From positions 1 to 64,000 of the forward strand of contig CAVTVQ010000008.1 in assembly GCA_963738205.1 (NCBI GenBank): a stretch of DNA of 64,000 bases. The letters run 5' to 3'. Made by a program: the position numbers and the translations under genes. Positions 51,884 to 58,974 of the stretch are shown here, one piece after another. This DNA comes from DATFQE01 sp963738205. GTDB lineage: Bacteria; Actinomycetota; Thermoleophilia; Gaiellales; Gaiellaceae. Under the pieces are notes generated by a model, which was given only the letters and a program-made list of their open reading frames with translations, was not told the origin of the DNA and did not search any database. Numbering within the stretch: the first letter of the stretch is position 1; each line of letters opens with the position of its first letter.

Positions 51884-53242
51884 CTAGGCGGCGGCGAGGT
51901 CGGCGAACTTCGCGTAGCGCTTGAGAAACGAGAGCTTCTCGCTGCCCGTCGGGCCGTTGCGGTGCTTCGCGAGGATCACCTCGGCGAGGCCCTGGTCGGG
52001 CGAGTCGTCCGTGTAGTACTCGTCGCGGTAGATGAAGGCGACGAGGTCGGCGTCCTGCTCGATCGAGCCGGATTCGCGCAGGTCGGAGAGGATCGGGCGC
52101 TTGTCGTGCCGCTGCTCGACGGCGCGGGACAACTGGCTCATGGCGAGGATCGGAACGTCGAGGTCGCGCGCCAGCACCTTGAGGTTCCGCGAGATCTGCG
52201 ACACCTCCTGCACGCGGCTCTCGACGTTCGAGCCGGAGGTCATGAGCTGCAGGTAGTCGACGATGACCAGGCCGAGCGTCGGCTCCTTGGACTTGAGCCG
52301 CCGCGCCTTCGAGCGGATCTCCATCATCGTGATCGAGCCGGTGTCGTCGATGTAGATCGGCGCCTTCGCGAGCTTGTCGCAGGCGGCGGTGAGGCGGGGC
52401 CAGTCATCCGGCGCGAGCTTGCCCGAGCGCAGGCGCTGCGACTCGACCTTGGCCTCGCTGCACATCAGCCGCTGCGTCACCTCGGCCTTCGACATCTCCA
52501 GCGTGAAGAGCGCCACCGGGATCTGGTGCCGGATCGCGATGTTCGAGGCGACGCAGAGGCCGAACGCCGACTTCCCCATGCTCGGGCGGGCGGCGACGAT
52601 GACCAGGTTGCCCGGCTGGAACCCCGAAGTGAGGCGGTCGATGTCGCGAAAGCCGGACGGGACGCCGGTGATCTCCTCGCCCGCCTCGTACAGGGCGGTA
52701 ATGCGCTCGAAGCTCTCCTTCAGCAGCAGCTCGATGTGCGAGAACTCGGTGGAGACCCGGCTCTGCGAGAGCTCGAACACGATCTGCTCGGCGCGGTCGA
52801 CCAGATCCGGTGCCTCGCCCGGCCGCTCCCAGCCGAGCCGCGAGACCTCGCCGCCGGCGGTGATGAGCCCGCGCAAGGTGGCCATCTCGCGGACGATGCG
52901 GGCATAGTGGCCGGCGTTGGCGCTGGCGGGCACGAGCGCGGCGAGCTCGTGGACGCGGGACCGGCCGCCCACGTCCTCGAGCTCACCACGCTGCTCGAGC
53001 TCGTCGACGAGTGTGATTGCGTCGACGGGCTCGCCCCGGGCATACAGTGCGAGCGCAGCCCGGTAGATCTTGCTGTGGCTTTCCCGGTAGAAGTCGCTGG
53101 CGTCGAGGATCTCGCTGACCGCCCCGATCGCGCCGGGGGAGAGCATCATCGCCCCGAGAACCGACTCTTCGGCATCGAGGTTCTGCGGGGGGACCGGGGC
53201 GGTCTGCGAAACCTGGGCGACTTGTGCCACGTCGGGATTCAA
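51884..53242 (-). CDS. dnaB: replicative DNA helicase DnaB
   Basis: A 452-residue hexameric helicase. N-terminal DnaG-interaction domain (PPQNLDAEESVLGAMMLSPG), linker, then the RecA-like ATPase: Walker A VIVAARPSMGKSAFGLCVAS, ALFTLEMSKAEVTQRLMCSE, Walker B GLVIVDYLQLMTSGSN and the C-terminal LAKHRNGPTGSEKLSFLKRY. No intein. TTG start at 53242 (a GTG at 53230 is equally possible, as there is no clear ribosome site). Confidence 0.94.
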   Translation of the reverse strand: MNPDVAQVAQVSQTAPVPPQNLDAEESVLGAMMLSPGAIGAVSEILDASDFYRESHSKIYRAALALYARGEPVDAITLVDELEQRGELEDVGGRSRVHELAALVPASANAGHYARIVREMATLRGLITAGGEVSRLGWERPGEAPDLVDRAEQIVFELSQSRVSTEFSHIELLLKESFERITALYEAGEEITGVPSGFRDIDRLTSGFQPGNLVIVAARPSMGKSAFGLCVASNIAIRHQIPVALFTLEMSKAEVTQRLMCSEAKVESQRLRSGKLAPDDWPRLTAACDKLAKAPIYIDDTGSITMMEIRSKARRLKSKEPTLGLVIVDYLQLMTSGSNVESRVQEVSQISRNLKVLARDLDVPILAMSQLSRAVEQRHDKRPILSDLRESGSIEQDADLVAFIYRDEYYTDDSPDQGLAEVILAKHRNGPTGSEKLSFLKRYAKFADLAAA

Positions 53243-53483
53243 GAGGTCTGAAACGGCCGTCGCAAGGGGTGGAAACGCCCATCGGCAGCAGCCCCGCTCG
53301 CGGGTGCAAATGTCGTCGTGTGCAGGGATTCGGAACGCATGTTCGTCCCAATTGTCCCCAGCGGGCCGGACGTCATCCCCAGGAACGCGAACAGGTGGGG
53401 ATCACGAACTCTCTGCTACGAGCGGGATCTTTGGCTCGTCGTCCACAGAGCGGTGGATCCGCCTGTGGAGCGATTGTGACGGT
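53243..53483. other. intergenic region with DnaA-box-like 9-mers
   Basis: 241 nt without a gene between rplI and dnaB. It holds several near-matches to the DnaA box TTGTCCACA: TTGTCCCCA (53352-53360), TCATCCCCA (53373-53381), TGGGGATCA (53396-53404, inverted), TCGTCCACA (53439-53447) and TGTGGAGCG (53464-53472, inverted). None is a perfect box. It could bind DnaA weakly, or regulate dnaB. Confidence 0.3.
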
Positions 53484-54212
53484 TCAGGCGCGTTCGGCTT
53501 GTTCGGCTTCGGCGTCGTCGACGCCCACGGCCTCATCCACCGCGCGGTCGAACGCGTCGTCGGGCACCTGCTCGGCCTGGGCCTCGGGGGACGCCTCCGT
53601 CTCGTCTGCTTCCGTCTCGGCCTCCTCGGCGGCGACGAGCTCCTCGACGGCTGCCTCGAGCGGGTCGACGACCTCGCCCTGGGCGTCCTGCTCGGCCGCG
53701 GCGGCCGCCTCGGCCTCCTCGGCAGCGACCATCGCCTCGAGCTCCTCCTCCGGCGGCAGCTCGCCGCCCTCGGGCACGACCAGCGTCTTGACCTCGACCT
53801 CGACGCCCTCGAACACCGTGATCGGCACCGAGTAGCGGCCGATCCGCTTGATCGGCTCGTCGAGCCCGATCTTCCGGCGGTCGACGCGGATCTTCCGCGT
53901 CCGCCAGATCTCGTCGGCGATGTCCGTGGGCGTGACCGATCCGAAGAGCGAGCCGGTCGGCCCGGACTTGACGTCGAAGCTCAGCACCGTCTTGCCCAGC
54001 ACCTCGGAGATCTCGGCCGCCTGCTCGGAGCTGCGTGCCTCCTGCCGGCCGCGCAGCTCGTCCCGCTTGCGCAGCTCGGCCACGCGACCGGGAGTCGCCT
54101 CCTGGGCCAGGCGGCGGGGTAGCAGGAAGTTGCGGGCGTAGCCGCGGGCAACGTCGACGACCTCGCCGCGCAGGCCGACCTTCTCGACGTCGCTCAGGAG
54201 GATGACTTGCAT
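53484..54212 (-). CDS. rplI: 50S ribosomal protein L9 with a long acidic C-terminal tail
   Basis: 242 residues. The first 150 are normal L9: MQVILLSDVEKVGLRGEVVD, ARGYARNFLLPRRLAQEATP, FGSVTPTDIADEIWRT, and the closing VEVEVKTLVVPEG. L9 binds 23S rRNA at the L1 stalk base. The extra 95 residues are almost only Glu, Ala, Asp and Val (EAEAAAAAEQDAQGEVVDPL), unusual in L9. ATG overlaps the rpsR stop by one base (TGATG). Confidence 0.93.
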   Translation of the reverse strand: MQVILLSDVEKVGLRGEVVDVARGYARNFLLPRRLAQEATPGRVAELRKRDELRGRQEARSSEQAAEISEVLGKTVLSFDVKSGPTGSLFGSVTPTDIADEIWRTRKIRVDRRKIGLDEPIKRIGRYSVPITVFEGVEVEVKTLVVPEGGELPPEEELEAMVAAEEAEAAAAAEQDAQGEVVDPLEAAVEELVAAEEAETEADETEASPEAQAEQVPDDAFDRAVDEAVGVDDAEAEQAERA

Positions 54213-54481
54213 CAGTTGGTGACGTAGGGCAGCAGCGCCATCTCGCGCGCCCGCTTGACCGCGACCGAGACCTGACTCTGGTGGCGCCTGCAGGTGCCGG
54301 TGATCCGCCGTGAGCGGATCTTGCCCTTCTCCGAGACGTAGCGCCGCAGCTGGTTGTAGTTCTTGTAGTCGACCTCGTCGATCTTCTCGCGGCAGAAGTA
54401 GCAGTTCTTCCGGCGCGGGCCGCCGGGCCCGCCCATCGGCGGCTTGCGGCGCTTGCTGTCGCGTTCTCTTGGTGGTGCCAT
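54212..54481 (-). CDS. rpsR: 30S ribosomal protein S18
   Basis: 89 residues. NCYFCREKIDEVDYKNYNQL and RITGTCRRHQSQVSVAVKRA carry three Cys and a His that would bind zinc (C+ form). A basic, Pro/Gly-rich N-terminus precedes it. It is 8 nt after ssb. Confidence 0.96.
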   Translation of the reverse strand: MAPPRERDSKRRKPPMGGPGGPRRKNCYFCREKIDEVDYKNYNQLRRYVSEKGKIRSRRITGTCRRHQSQVSVAVKRAREMALLPYVTN

Positions 54482-54489
54482 CGATCTCC

Positions 54490-54924
54490 TTAGAAGGGGA
54501 TGTCGTCGTCGGCGCCCTGGCCGAAGTCGGCGCCCGCACCGGCGCCGGCGTTGGCCGGCACGAACTGGCGCTCGCCGCCGCCTTCGCCACCGTCACGGCT
54601 GCCGAGGAACTGCACGGTGTCGGCGATGATCTCGACCGCCTGGCGCTTGGAGCCGTCCTGGGCCTCCCACTCGCGCCAGTCCAGCCGCCCGTCGATGCCG
54701 ACCGGTCGACCCTTGGAGAGGAACTGCGAGCAGCTCTCGGCCTGGTTGCCCCAGACGGTGACGTCGAAGTAGTTCGGCTTGTCGCCCCAGTTGCCCTGGG
54801 CGTCCTTCGTGCGGCTGTTCACCGCGATGCGCAGCTTGCAGACGGACGTCCCGCTCGGCGTGTTCCGCAGCTCGGGATCGCGGGTCAGGTTGCCGACGAG
54901 GACAACGCGATTGATGTTCGCCAT
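54490..54924 (-). CDS. ssb: single-stranded DNA-binding protein
   Basis: A 144-residue OB-fold protein: INRVVLVGNLTRDPELRNTP, YFDVTVWGNQAESCSQFLSK, GIDGRLDWREWEAQDGSKRQ. A Gly-rich linker and the acidic tip ADDDIPF, which recruits repair and replication proteins, finish it. 3 nt after rpsF. Confidence 0.96.
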   Translation of the reverse strand: MANINRVVLVGNLTRDPELRNTPSGTSVCKLRIAVNSRTKDAQGNWGDKPNYFDVTVWGNQAESCSQFLSKGRPVGIDGRLDWREWEAQDGSKRQAVEIIADTVQFLGSRDGGEGGGERQFVPANAGAGAGADFGQGADDDIPF

Positions 54925-54927
54925 TGG

Positions 54928-55299
54928 TTACTCCTCCTCCGAGGCGACGCTTACGGGTTCGCCGACATCCTGACGGCGCGGCTCGGACGGCGCTATTGGC
55001 CCGGACTGCCCTGTCTGCGGGCGGCGCACGGCCATGTGGCGCATGACGCCGTCGGTGATGCGCAGGATCCGCGAGACCTCGGCGAGCGCCTCGGGCTCCG
55101 CCGAGAAGGTCAGCAGGTGGTAGGTGCCGTCGGGCTTGTGGTCGATCTCGTACGCGAGCTTGCGCCGGCCCCACACGTCGTGGCCGTCCCAGGTGCCGCC
55201 GCCCTTCTCGATCAGCTCGCGCGTGCGCGTGACGATCTCGGACTGGCGCTCCTCTGGGAGCTCCGGGTCGAGCATGAGCAGGATTTCGTAGGCGATCAC
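54928..55299 (-). CDS. rpsF: 30S ribosomal protein S6
   Basis: 123 residues. YEILLMLDPELPEERQSEIV, WGRRKLAYEIDHKPDGTYHL and LRITDGVMRHMAVRRP are characteristic of S6, followed by a tail rich in Glu and Pro. GTG at 55299 is the only start before the fold; AAGGAG lies about 14 nt upstream, rather far. First gene of the rpsF-ssb-rpsR-rplI-dnaB row. Confidence 0.93.
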   Translation of the reverse strand: MIAYEILLMLDPELPEERQSEIVTRTRELIEKGGGTWDGHDVWGRRKLAYEIDHKPDGTYHLLTFSAEPEALAEVSRILRITDGVMRHMAVRRPQTGQSGPIAPSEPRRQDVGEPVSVASEEE

Positions 55300-55410
55300 A
55301 GGTCCGAGAGGCTCCTTCCTTCGGTCTGAGTCGGCCTCACCGGTGGTGCCGCCGCTCGGGTCGGCGGTGCGGGCGAGGCAGGAAGAGCGGGCAGTGTAGC
55401 ATCGGCCGCC

Positions 55411-55737
55411 ATGCTCAAAGCACTCGCTCTTCTGGCTGGCGGAGTCGCTCTGGGAGCCGGTCTGGCCCGTGCGCTGCGCCGTCCGCCGCGGCCTGCGCAG
55501 GAGCTCGACACTGGCCCCGACCCGCGGGCGAACGAGCTGCGCGACAAGCTCGCCGAGGCCCGCGAGGTCGCCGACGAGCGCGACGAGGCCGAGGAGGCGG
55601 AGACGCCGGTCGACGAGGCCGAGGTGACCGGCGCGGACCTCGAGGAACGTCGCCGCAAGGTGCACGCGCACGGGCATGCGGTGGCCGGCGAGATGCGCCG
55701 GCGCTCGAGCACGAAGCGCGCTAAGCCGGAGGAGTGA
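55411..55737 (+). CDS. small anchored protein with a charged tail, unknown function
   Basis: 108 residues. A hydrophobic N-terminus (LKALALLAGGVALGAGLARA) is followed by a strongly acidic helix (LRDKLAEAREVADERDEAEE) that may form a coiled coil, and a basic end (RRRSSTKRAKPEE). Single-membrane anchoring with a cytoplasmic tail is likely. Divergent from rpsF; the last 17 nt overlap the amidase gene tail-to-tail. Confidence 0.6.
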   Translation: MLKALALLAGGVALGAGLARALRRPPRPAQELDTGPDPRANELRDKLAEAREVADERDEAEEAETPVDEAEVTGADLEERRRKVHAHGHAVAGEMRRRSSTKRAKPEE

Positions 55738-56359
55738 AGGCGGCCACGCCCGCCGCCAGCCCGCGCGCGACGCGGGCCTGGTAGGGCGCACTCTGGAGCA
55801 GCCGGCGCTCGGTCGGGTTGGTCATGAACCCGGTCTCGACCAGCACGACGGGCACGTCGGCCCAGTTGAAGCCGGTCAGGTCGGAGCGGCGGGCTACGCC
55901 CAGGTCGGGCGCGCCCGTGCCGATGACGAGCGTGCGCTGGATCGCGCGCGCGGCGCGCAGGCTCGGCCCGTAGACGTCGCTCGTCCAGCCTCGGTGGAAC
56001 GCGGGGTAGAGCGTCGAGATGCCACGGCTCGAGGCGCTCGCCGAGCCGTCGGCGTGGATCCGCAGCATCAGCGCCGAGCCGCGCGCGTTGCAGAAGCGCG
56101 CCCGGTCGATATTGCCGCCGCGGTACGTCGTGCCCGTCCGGGTCATGGCCACTCGGTAGCCGCGCCGCAGCAGCTCCGCACGCGTGCGCCTGGCGATCGC
56201 CAGCGCGACCGCTGCCTCACCGGACGCACCGCCGCCGTCCTTGATCTTCGTCACGCGCGAGCCGGGCCCGATCGGCTCTCGCTGGGCGCCGATGGCGGGC
56301 GGCGTCCCGTGGCCCGGATCGAGGCAGATCAGTGCGGCCGTCAGCGCCTCTGCGAGCAC
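55721..56359 (-). CDS. N-acetylmuramoyl-L-alanine amidase (Amidase_3)
   Basis: 212 residues. Zn ligands of the AmiC/CwlV type: His in ICLDPGHGTPPAIG, Glu in GASGEAAVALAIARR, His in MLRIHADGSAS; catalytic Glu in VVLVETGFMTNPTE. The enzyme cuts the amide bond between muramic acid and the stem peptide. No clear signal peptide is seen from GTG 56359, so export or start is uncertain. Confidence 0.85.
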   Translation of the reverse strand: MLAEALTAALICLDPGHGTPPAIGAQREPIGPGSRVTKIKDGGGASGEAAVALAIARRTRAELLRRGYRVAMTRTGTTYRGGNIDRARFCNARGSALMLRIHADGSASASSRGISTLYPAFHRGWTSDVYGPSLRAARAIQRTLVIGTGAPDLGVARRSDLTGFNWADVPVVLVETGFMTNPTERRLLQSAPYQARVARGLAAGVAAFTPPA

Positions 56360-56378
56360 CGCGCGAGGGTAGCGGCGC

Positions 56379-56783
56379 TCAGCGCGAGAAGTAGCGCTTC
56401 GCCGAGTCCGTCAGGTATAGGAGGGCGAAGGTGGCGGCCGCCAGCGCCGCCATCAGCAGGCAGGCGATCAGGGAGGCGTTGGGCCCGGCGAAGGCGTAGA
56501 CGACGCCGGCGACGGCAGTGACGGCCGAGCCGAGTCCGATGAACGCGCGGCCGATCGAGCTGCCGCGACTCGTCGCGTAGGCGGCGCCGGCGACGATCAG
56601 GCCGAGGAGGAAGGCGCCGACTCCGACGGAGTCGTCGAGCGCGTTCGAGATGAGGAAGCCGATCAGGCCGAAGAAGAGCAGCGCCAAGGCGAGCCCGTAG
56701 GCGGCGTAGACGGCCAGCTGGACCGGCGCCGGGAGGGAATCCTCCTCGAACGCCTTCATCTCTGTCCCGCCGAGCTCGCTCAT
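56379..56783 (-). CDS. four-helix membrane protein, unknown function
   Basis: 134 residues with four hydrophobic segments: LAVYAAYGLALALLFFGLIG, VGAFLLGLIVAGAAYATS, AFIGLGSAVTAVAGVVYAFA and LIACLLMAALAAATFALLYL. No motif recognised. It starts at ATG 56783 and lies 19 nt upstream of the amidase gene; the uspA gene is divergent. Confidence 0.65.
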   Translation of the reverse strand: MSELGGTEMKAFEEDSLPAPVQLAVYAAYGLALALLFFGLIGFLISNALDDSVGVGAFLLGLIVAGAAYATSRGSSIGRAFIGLGSAVTAVAGVVYAFAGPNASLIACLLMAALAAATFALLYLTDSAKRYFSR

Positions 56784-56845
56784 CGACGCCAAGAGTACGG
56801 GCGCGGTCCGCAGAAATCCACCGGGACGGCGTTAGCATCGGTCGC

Positions 56846-57265
56846 ATGCTCGACCGATTGAGACGACGAGGTGAGCCACGTCCGCGCGTGGCGCGGGTGC
56901 TGGTCGCGACCGACCGCTCCGACACCGCGCACCGCGCCGTCGAGTGGGCGGCGGAGATGGCCGAGCGCTACGAGGCGGAGCTCGTCGTCCTGCGGGTGAC
57001 GCTCGACGGCGACACCGAGGAGCTGGAGCGCGACCTCGCCGGCTACGTCGAGGGATTCGGCGAACGCGCGCGTCCGGTCGTGCGGCGCGGCGAGGACCCG
57101 GCCCTGGCCATCGTGGACGCTGCCCGCGACGAGGAGGCCGACGTGCTCGTCGTCGGCAGCGTCGGCATGCAAGGCCGCAAGGAGTTCCTGCTCGGCAACG
57201 TTCCGAATCGCGTCTCGCACAACGCGCCCTGCACCGTCGTCATCGTCAACACGACGGTCGAGTGA
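56846..57265 (+). CDS. universal stress protein (UspA family)
   Basis: 139 residues. RVLVATDRSDTAHRAVEWAA, VVRRGEDPALAIVDAARDEE and the ATP-binding loop VVGSVGMQGRKEFLLGNVPN (GxxG-x9-GN) mark an ATP-binding Usp. Followed with a GTGA overlap by the UbiB-like gene, suggesting a common role. Confidence 0.9.
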   Translation: MLDRLRRRGEPRPRVARVLVATDRSDTAHRAVEWAAEMAERYEAELVVLRVTLDGDTEELERDLAGYVEGFGERARPVVRRGEDPALAIVDAARDEEADVLVVGSVGMQGRKEFLLGNVPNRVSHNAPCTVVIVNTTVE

Positions 57266-58833
57266 GCGTCGAGCCCGAAGTCGAAGGCACGCTCCTCGGG
57301 CGCGCAGCGCACATCGCCTCAGTGCTGACGCGCAGCATGCGTGCGGGCGGCTCGACCCGTGACCGGGCGCGCGCGTTCCGCGAGGGGCTCGAGGAGCTCG
57401 GCCCGACCTTCGCCAAGCTCGGCCAGATGCTGTCGACGCGCCCCGACCTGCTCCCGCCCGAGTTCGTCGAGGAGCTGGAGTCGCTCCAGGACCAGGTGCC
57501 GCCGATGAGCGAGGCCGAGGTGGTCGCCGTGATGGAGGAGGAGCTCGGCGTCCCGTGGGAGGACGTCTTCGAGAGCGTCGACCCAGGGCCGCTCGCTGCG
57601 GGGACGATCGGCCAGGTGCACAAGGCGCGCCTGGAGACGGGCGAGGACGTGGTCGTGAAGGTGCAGCGGCCGACCGCCCGCGAGGAGATCCTGCGCGACC
57701 TCGGGCTGCTGTCGCTCTTCGCGGAGAAGACGCGGAGCCGGCCGGTCTTCCGCCAGCTCGTCGACGTGTCCACGGTGACCGAGCATCTGTCCGAGTCGCT
57801 GCGGCGTGAGCTCGACTTCACGCAGGAGGCGGCCAACATCGAGCGGCTGCGTGAGGTGCTCGAGCCGTTCTCGCGGCTGCACGTGCCGCTGGTGCACGAG
57901 GCGTACACGTCGCGCCGCTTGCTGGTGCTGGAGTGGATCGACGGCGTCCCGATCACGCAGGCGCCGGTCGGCGAGGCGCGCACCGAGGCCGCCCGCCAGC
58001 TCGTCGAGAGCTACTTCCGTCAGATCCTCACCGAGGGCTTCTTCCACGCCGACCCGCACCCGGGGAACCTGCTCTGGGCCAACGAGTCCGTCTACTTCCT
58101 CGACCTCGGGATGGTCGGCGAGGTGCCGCCCCAGACTCGGGAGCTGGTGCTCCTGCTGCTGATGGCGTTCTGGCAGGAGGACGCCGGCTTCCTCACCGAG
58201 GTCGTGCTGCAGCTCGGCGGCGACGACCAGCGCGCCGACATCGACCTCGCCGGCCTGCGAGACGATCTGAACGCGCTGCTCGGCACGTACCGGCACGCCT
58301 CGCTGCAGGAGCTGGAGCTGGGTCCGATCCTGCAGTCGATCACCGAGACGTCGACGCGGCACGGTGTCCGTCTGCCTGCCTCGCTCGCCCTCACTGGCAA
58401 GGCGCTCGCGCAGATGCAGAACGCCGCCACCGTGCTCGACCCCACGCTCGACCCGTTCGCCGCAGTCGGCAGCTTCGTCTTGCGCGACCTGTTGACGAGG
58501 CTGCGCGGCTCGGCCGACCCCAAGCGGCTGTTCTACGAGGGGCAGAAGCTGCGTGTGCGCGCGATCCGGCTCGTCGAGGCCTTCGAGCGGGTCACGGGCG
58601 CCCGTCCCGGCCAGAAGCTCCAGGTCCAGTTCCGCGGCACCGAGCTCGAGGACGTCATCCGCAGCGCGGCCCGGCGGCTCTCGCTCGGCCTGACTGGGGC
58701 AGCAGCGATTCTCGGCTCGGCCATCACCGCCGGGGTCGAGACCGTCGACGCATGGGTGCCGCTCGCATTCGGCGCCGCGGGCGCCTTCCTGACCGGGATG
58801 CTCTTGCTCGACGTGCTTCGCCGCGAGCGCTAG
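57262..58833 (+). CDS. ABC1/UbiB family atypical kinase
   Basis: 523 residues. The KxGQ motif (FAKLGQMLSTRPDLLPPEFV), the Ala-rich loop AAGTIGQVHKARL, VVVKVQRP and the catalytic loop FFHADPHPGNLLW with YFLDLGMVGEVP are all present. The last 60 residues hold two membrane helices (LGLTGAAAILGSAITAGVET; LAFGAAGAFLTGMLLLDVL). UbiB-type proteins support quinone or lipid homeostasis via ATPase activity. GTG start at 57262 overlaps uspA. Confidence 0.9.
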   Translation: MSVEPEVEGTLLGRAAHIASVLTRSMRAGGSTRDRARAFREGLEELGPTFAKLGQMLSTRPDLLPPEFVEELESLQDQVPPMSEAEVVAVMEEELGVPWEDVFESVDPGPLAAGTIGQVHKARLETGEDVVVKVQRPTAREEILRDLGLLSLFAEKTRSRPVFRQLVDVSTVTEHLSESLRRELDFTQEAANIERLREVLEPFSRLHVPLVHEAYTSRRLLVLEWIDGVPITQAPVGEARTEAARQLVESYFRQILTEGFFHADPHPGNLLWANESVYFLDLGMVGEVPPQTRELVLLLLMAFWQEDAGFLTEVVLQLGGDDQRADIDLAGLRDDLNALLGTYRHASLQELELGPILQSITETSTRHGVRLPASLALTGKALAQMQNAATVLDPTLDPFAAVGSFVLRDLLTRLRGSADPKRLFYEGQKLRVRAIRLVEAFERVTGARPGQKLQVQFRGTELEDVIRSAARRLSLGLTGAAAILGSAITAGVETVDAWVPLAFGAAGAFLTGMLLLDVLRRER

Positions 58834-58949
58834 CGCCGGCGCCGGACCTGCTTCAGCAGGCGGCGCTCCGCGACGAAGGCGGCCATCGACATCAGCGGCC
58901 CCAGGAGGGCCCGCTCCAGCCGAGGGGGGATGCGACGCTTCTTGGCCAC
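58830..58949 (-). CDS. small basic peptide, 39 aa, hypothetical
   Basis: GTG 58949 opens VAKKRRIPPRLERALLGPLM followed by SMAAFVAERRLLKQVRRRR. The amphipathic middle with basic ends looks like a membrane-associated peptide. Overlaps the UbiB-like stop tail-to-tail by 4 nt. Weak ribosome site. Confidence 0.4.
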   Translation of the reverse strand: MAKKRRIPPRLERALLGPLMSMAAFVAERRLLKQVRRRR

Positions 58950-58974
58950 CGGAGACGAGCCTACAATCGCCGTG

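Noticed and set aside
51716..53251. 511-codon plus-strand frame opposite dnaB
   Set aside because: Shadow of dnaB; no family motif.
53352..53472. Chromosome origin oriC
   Set aside because: No perfect DnaA box, no AT-rich unwinding element and no dnaA/dnaN; kept only as a low-score observation.
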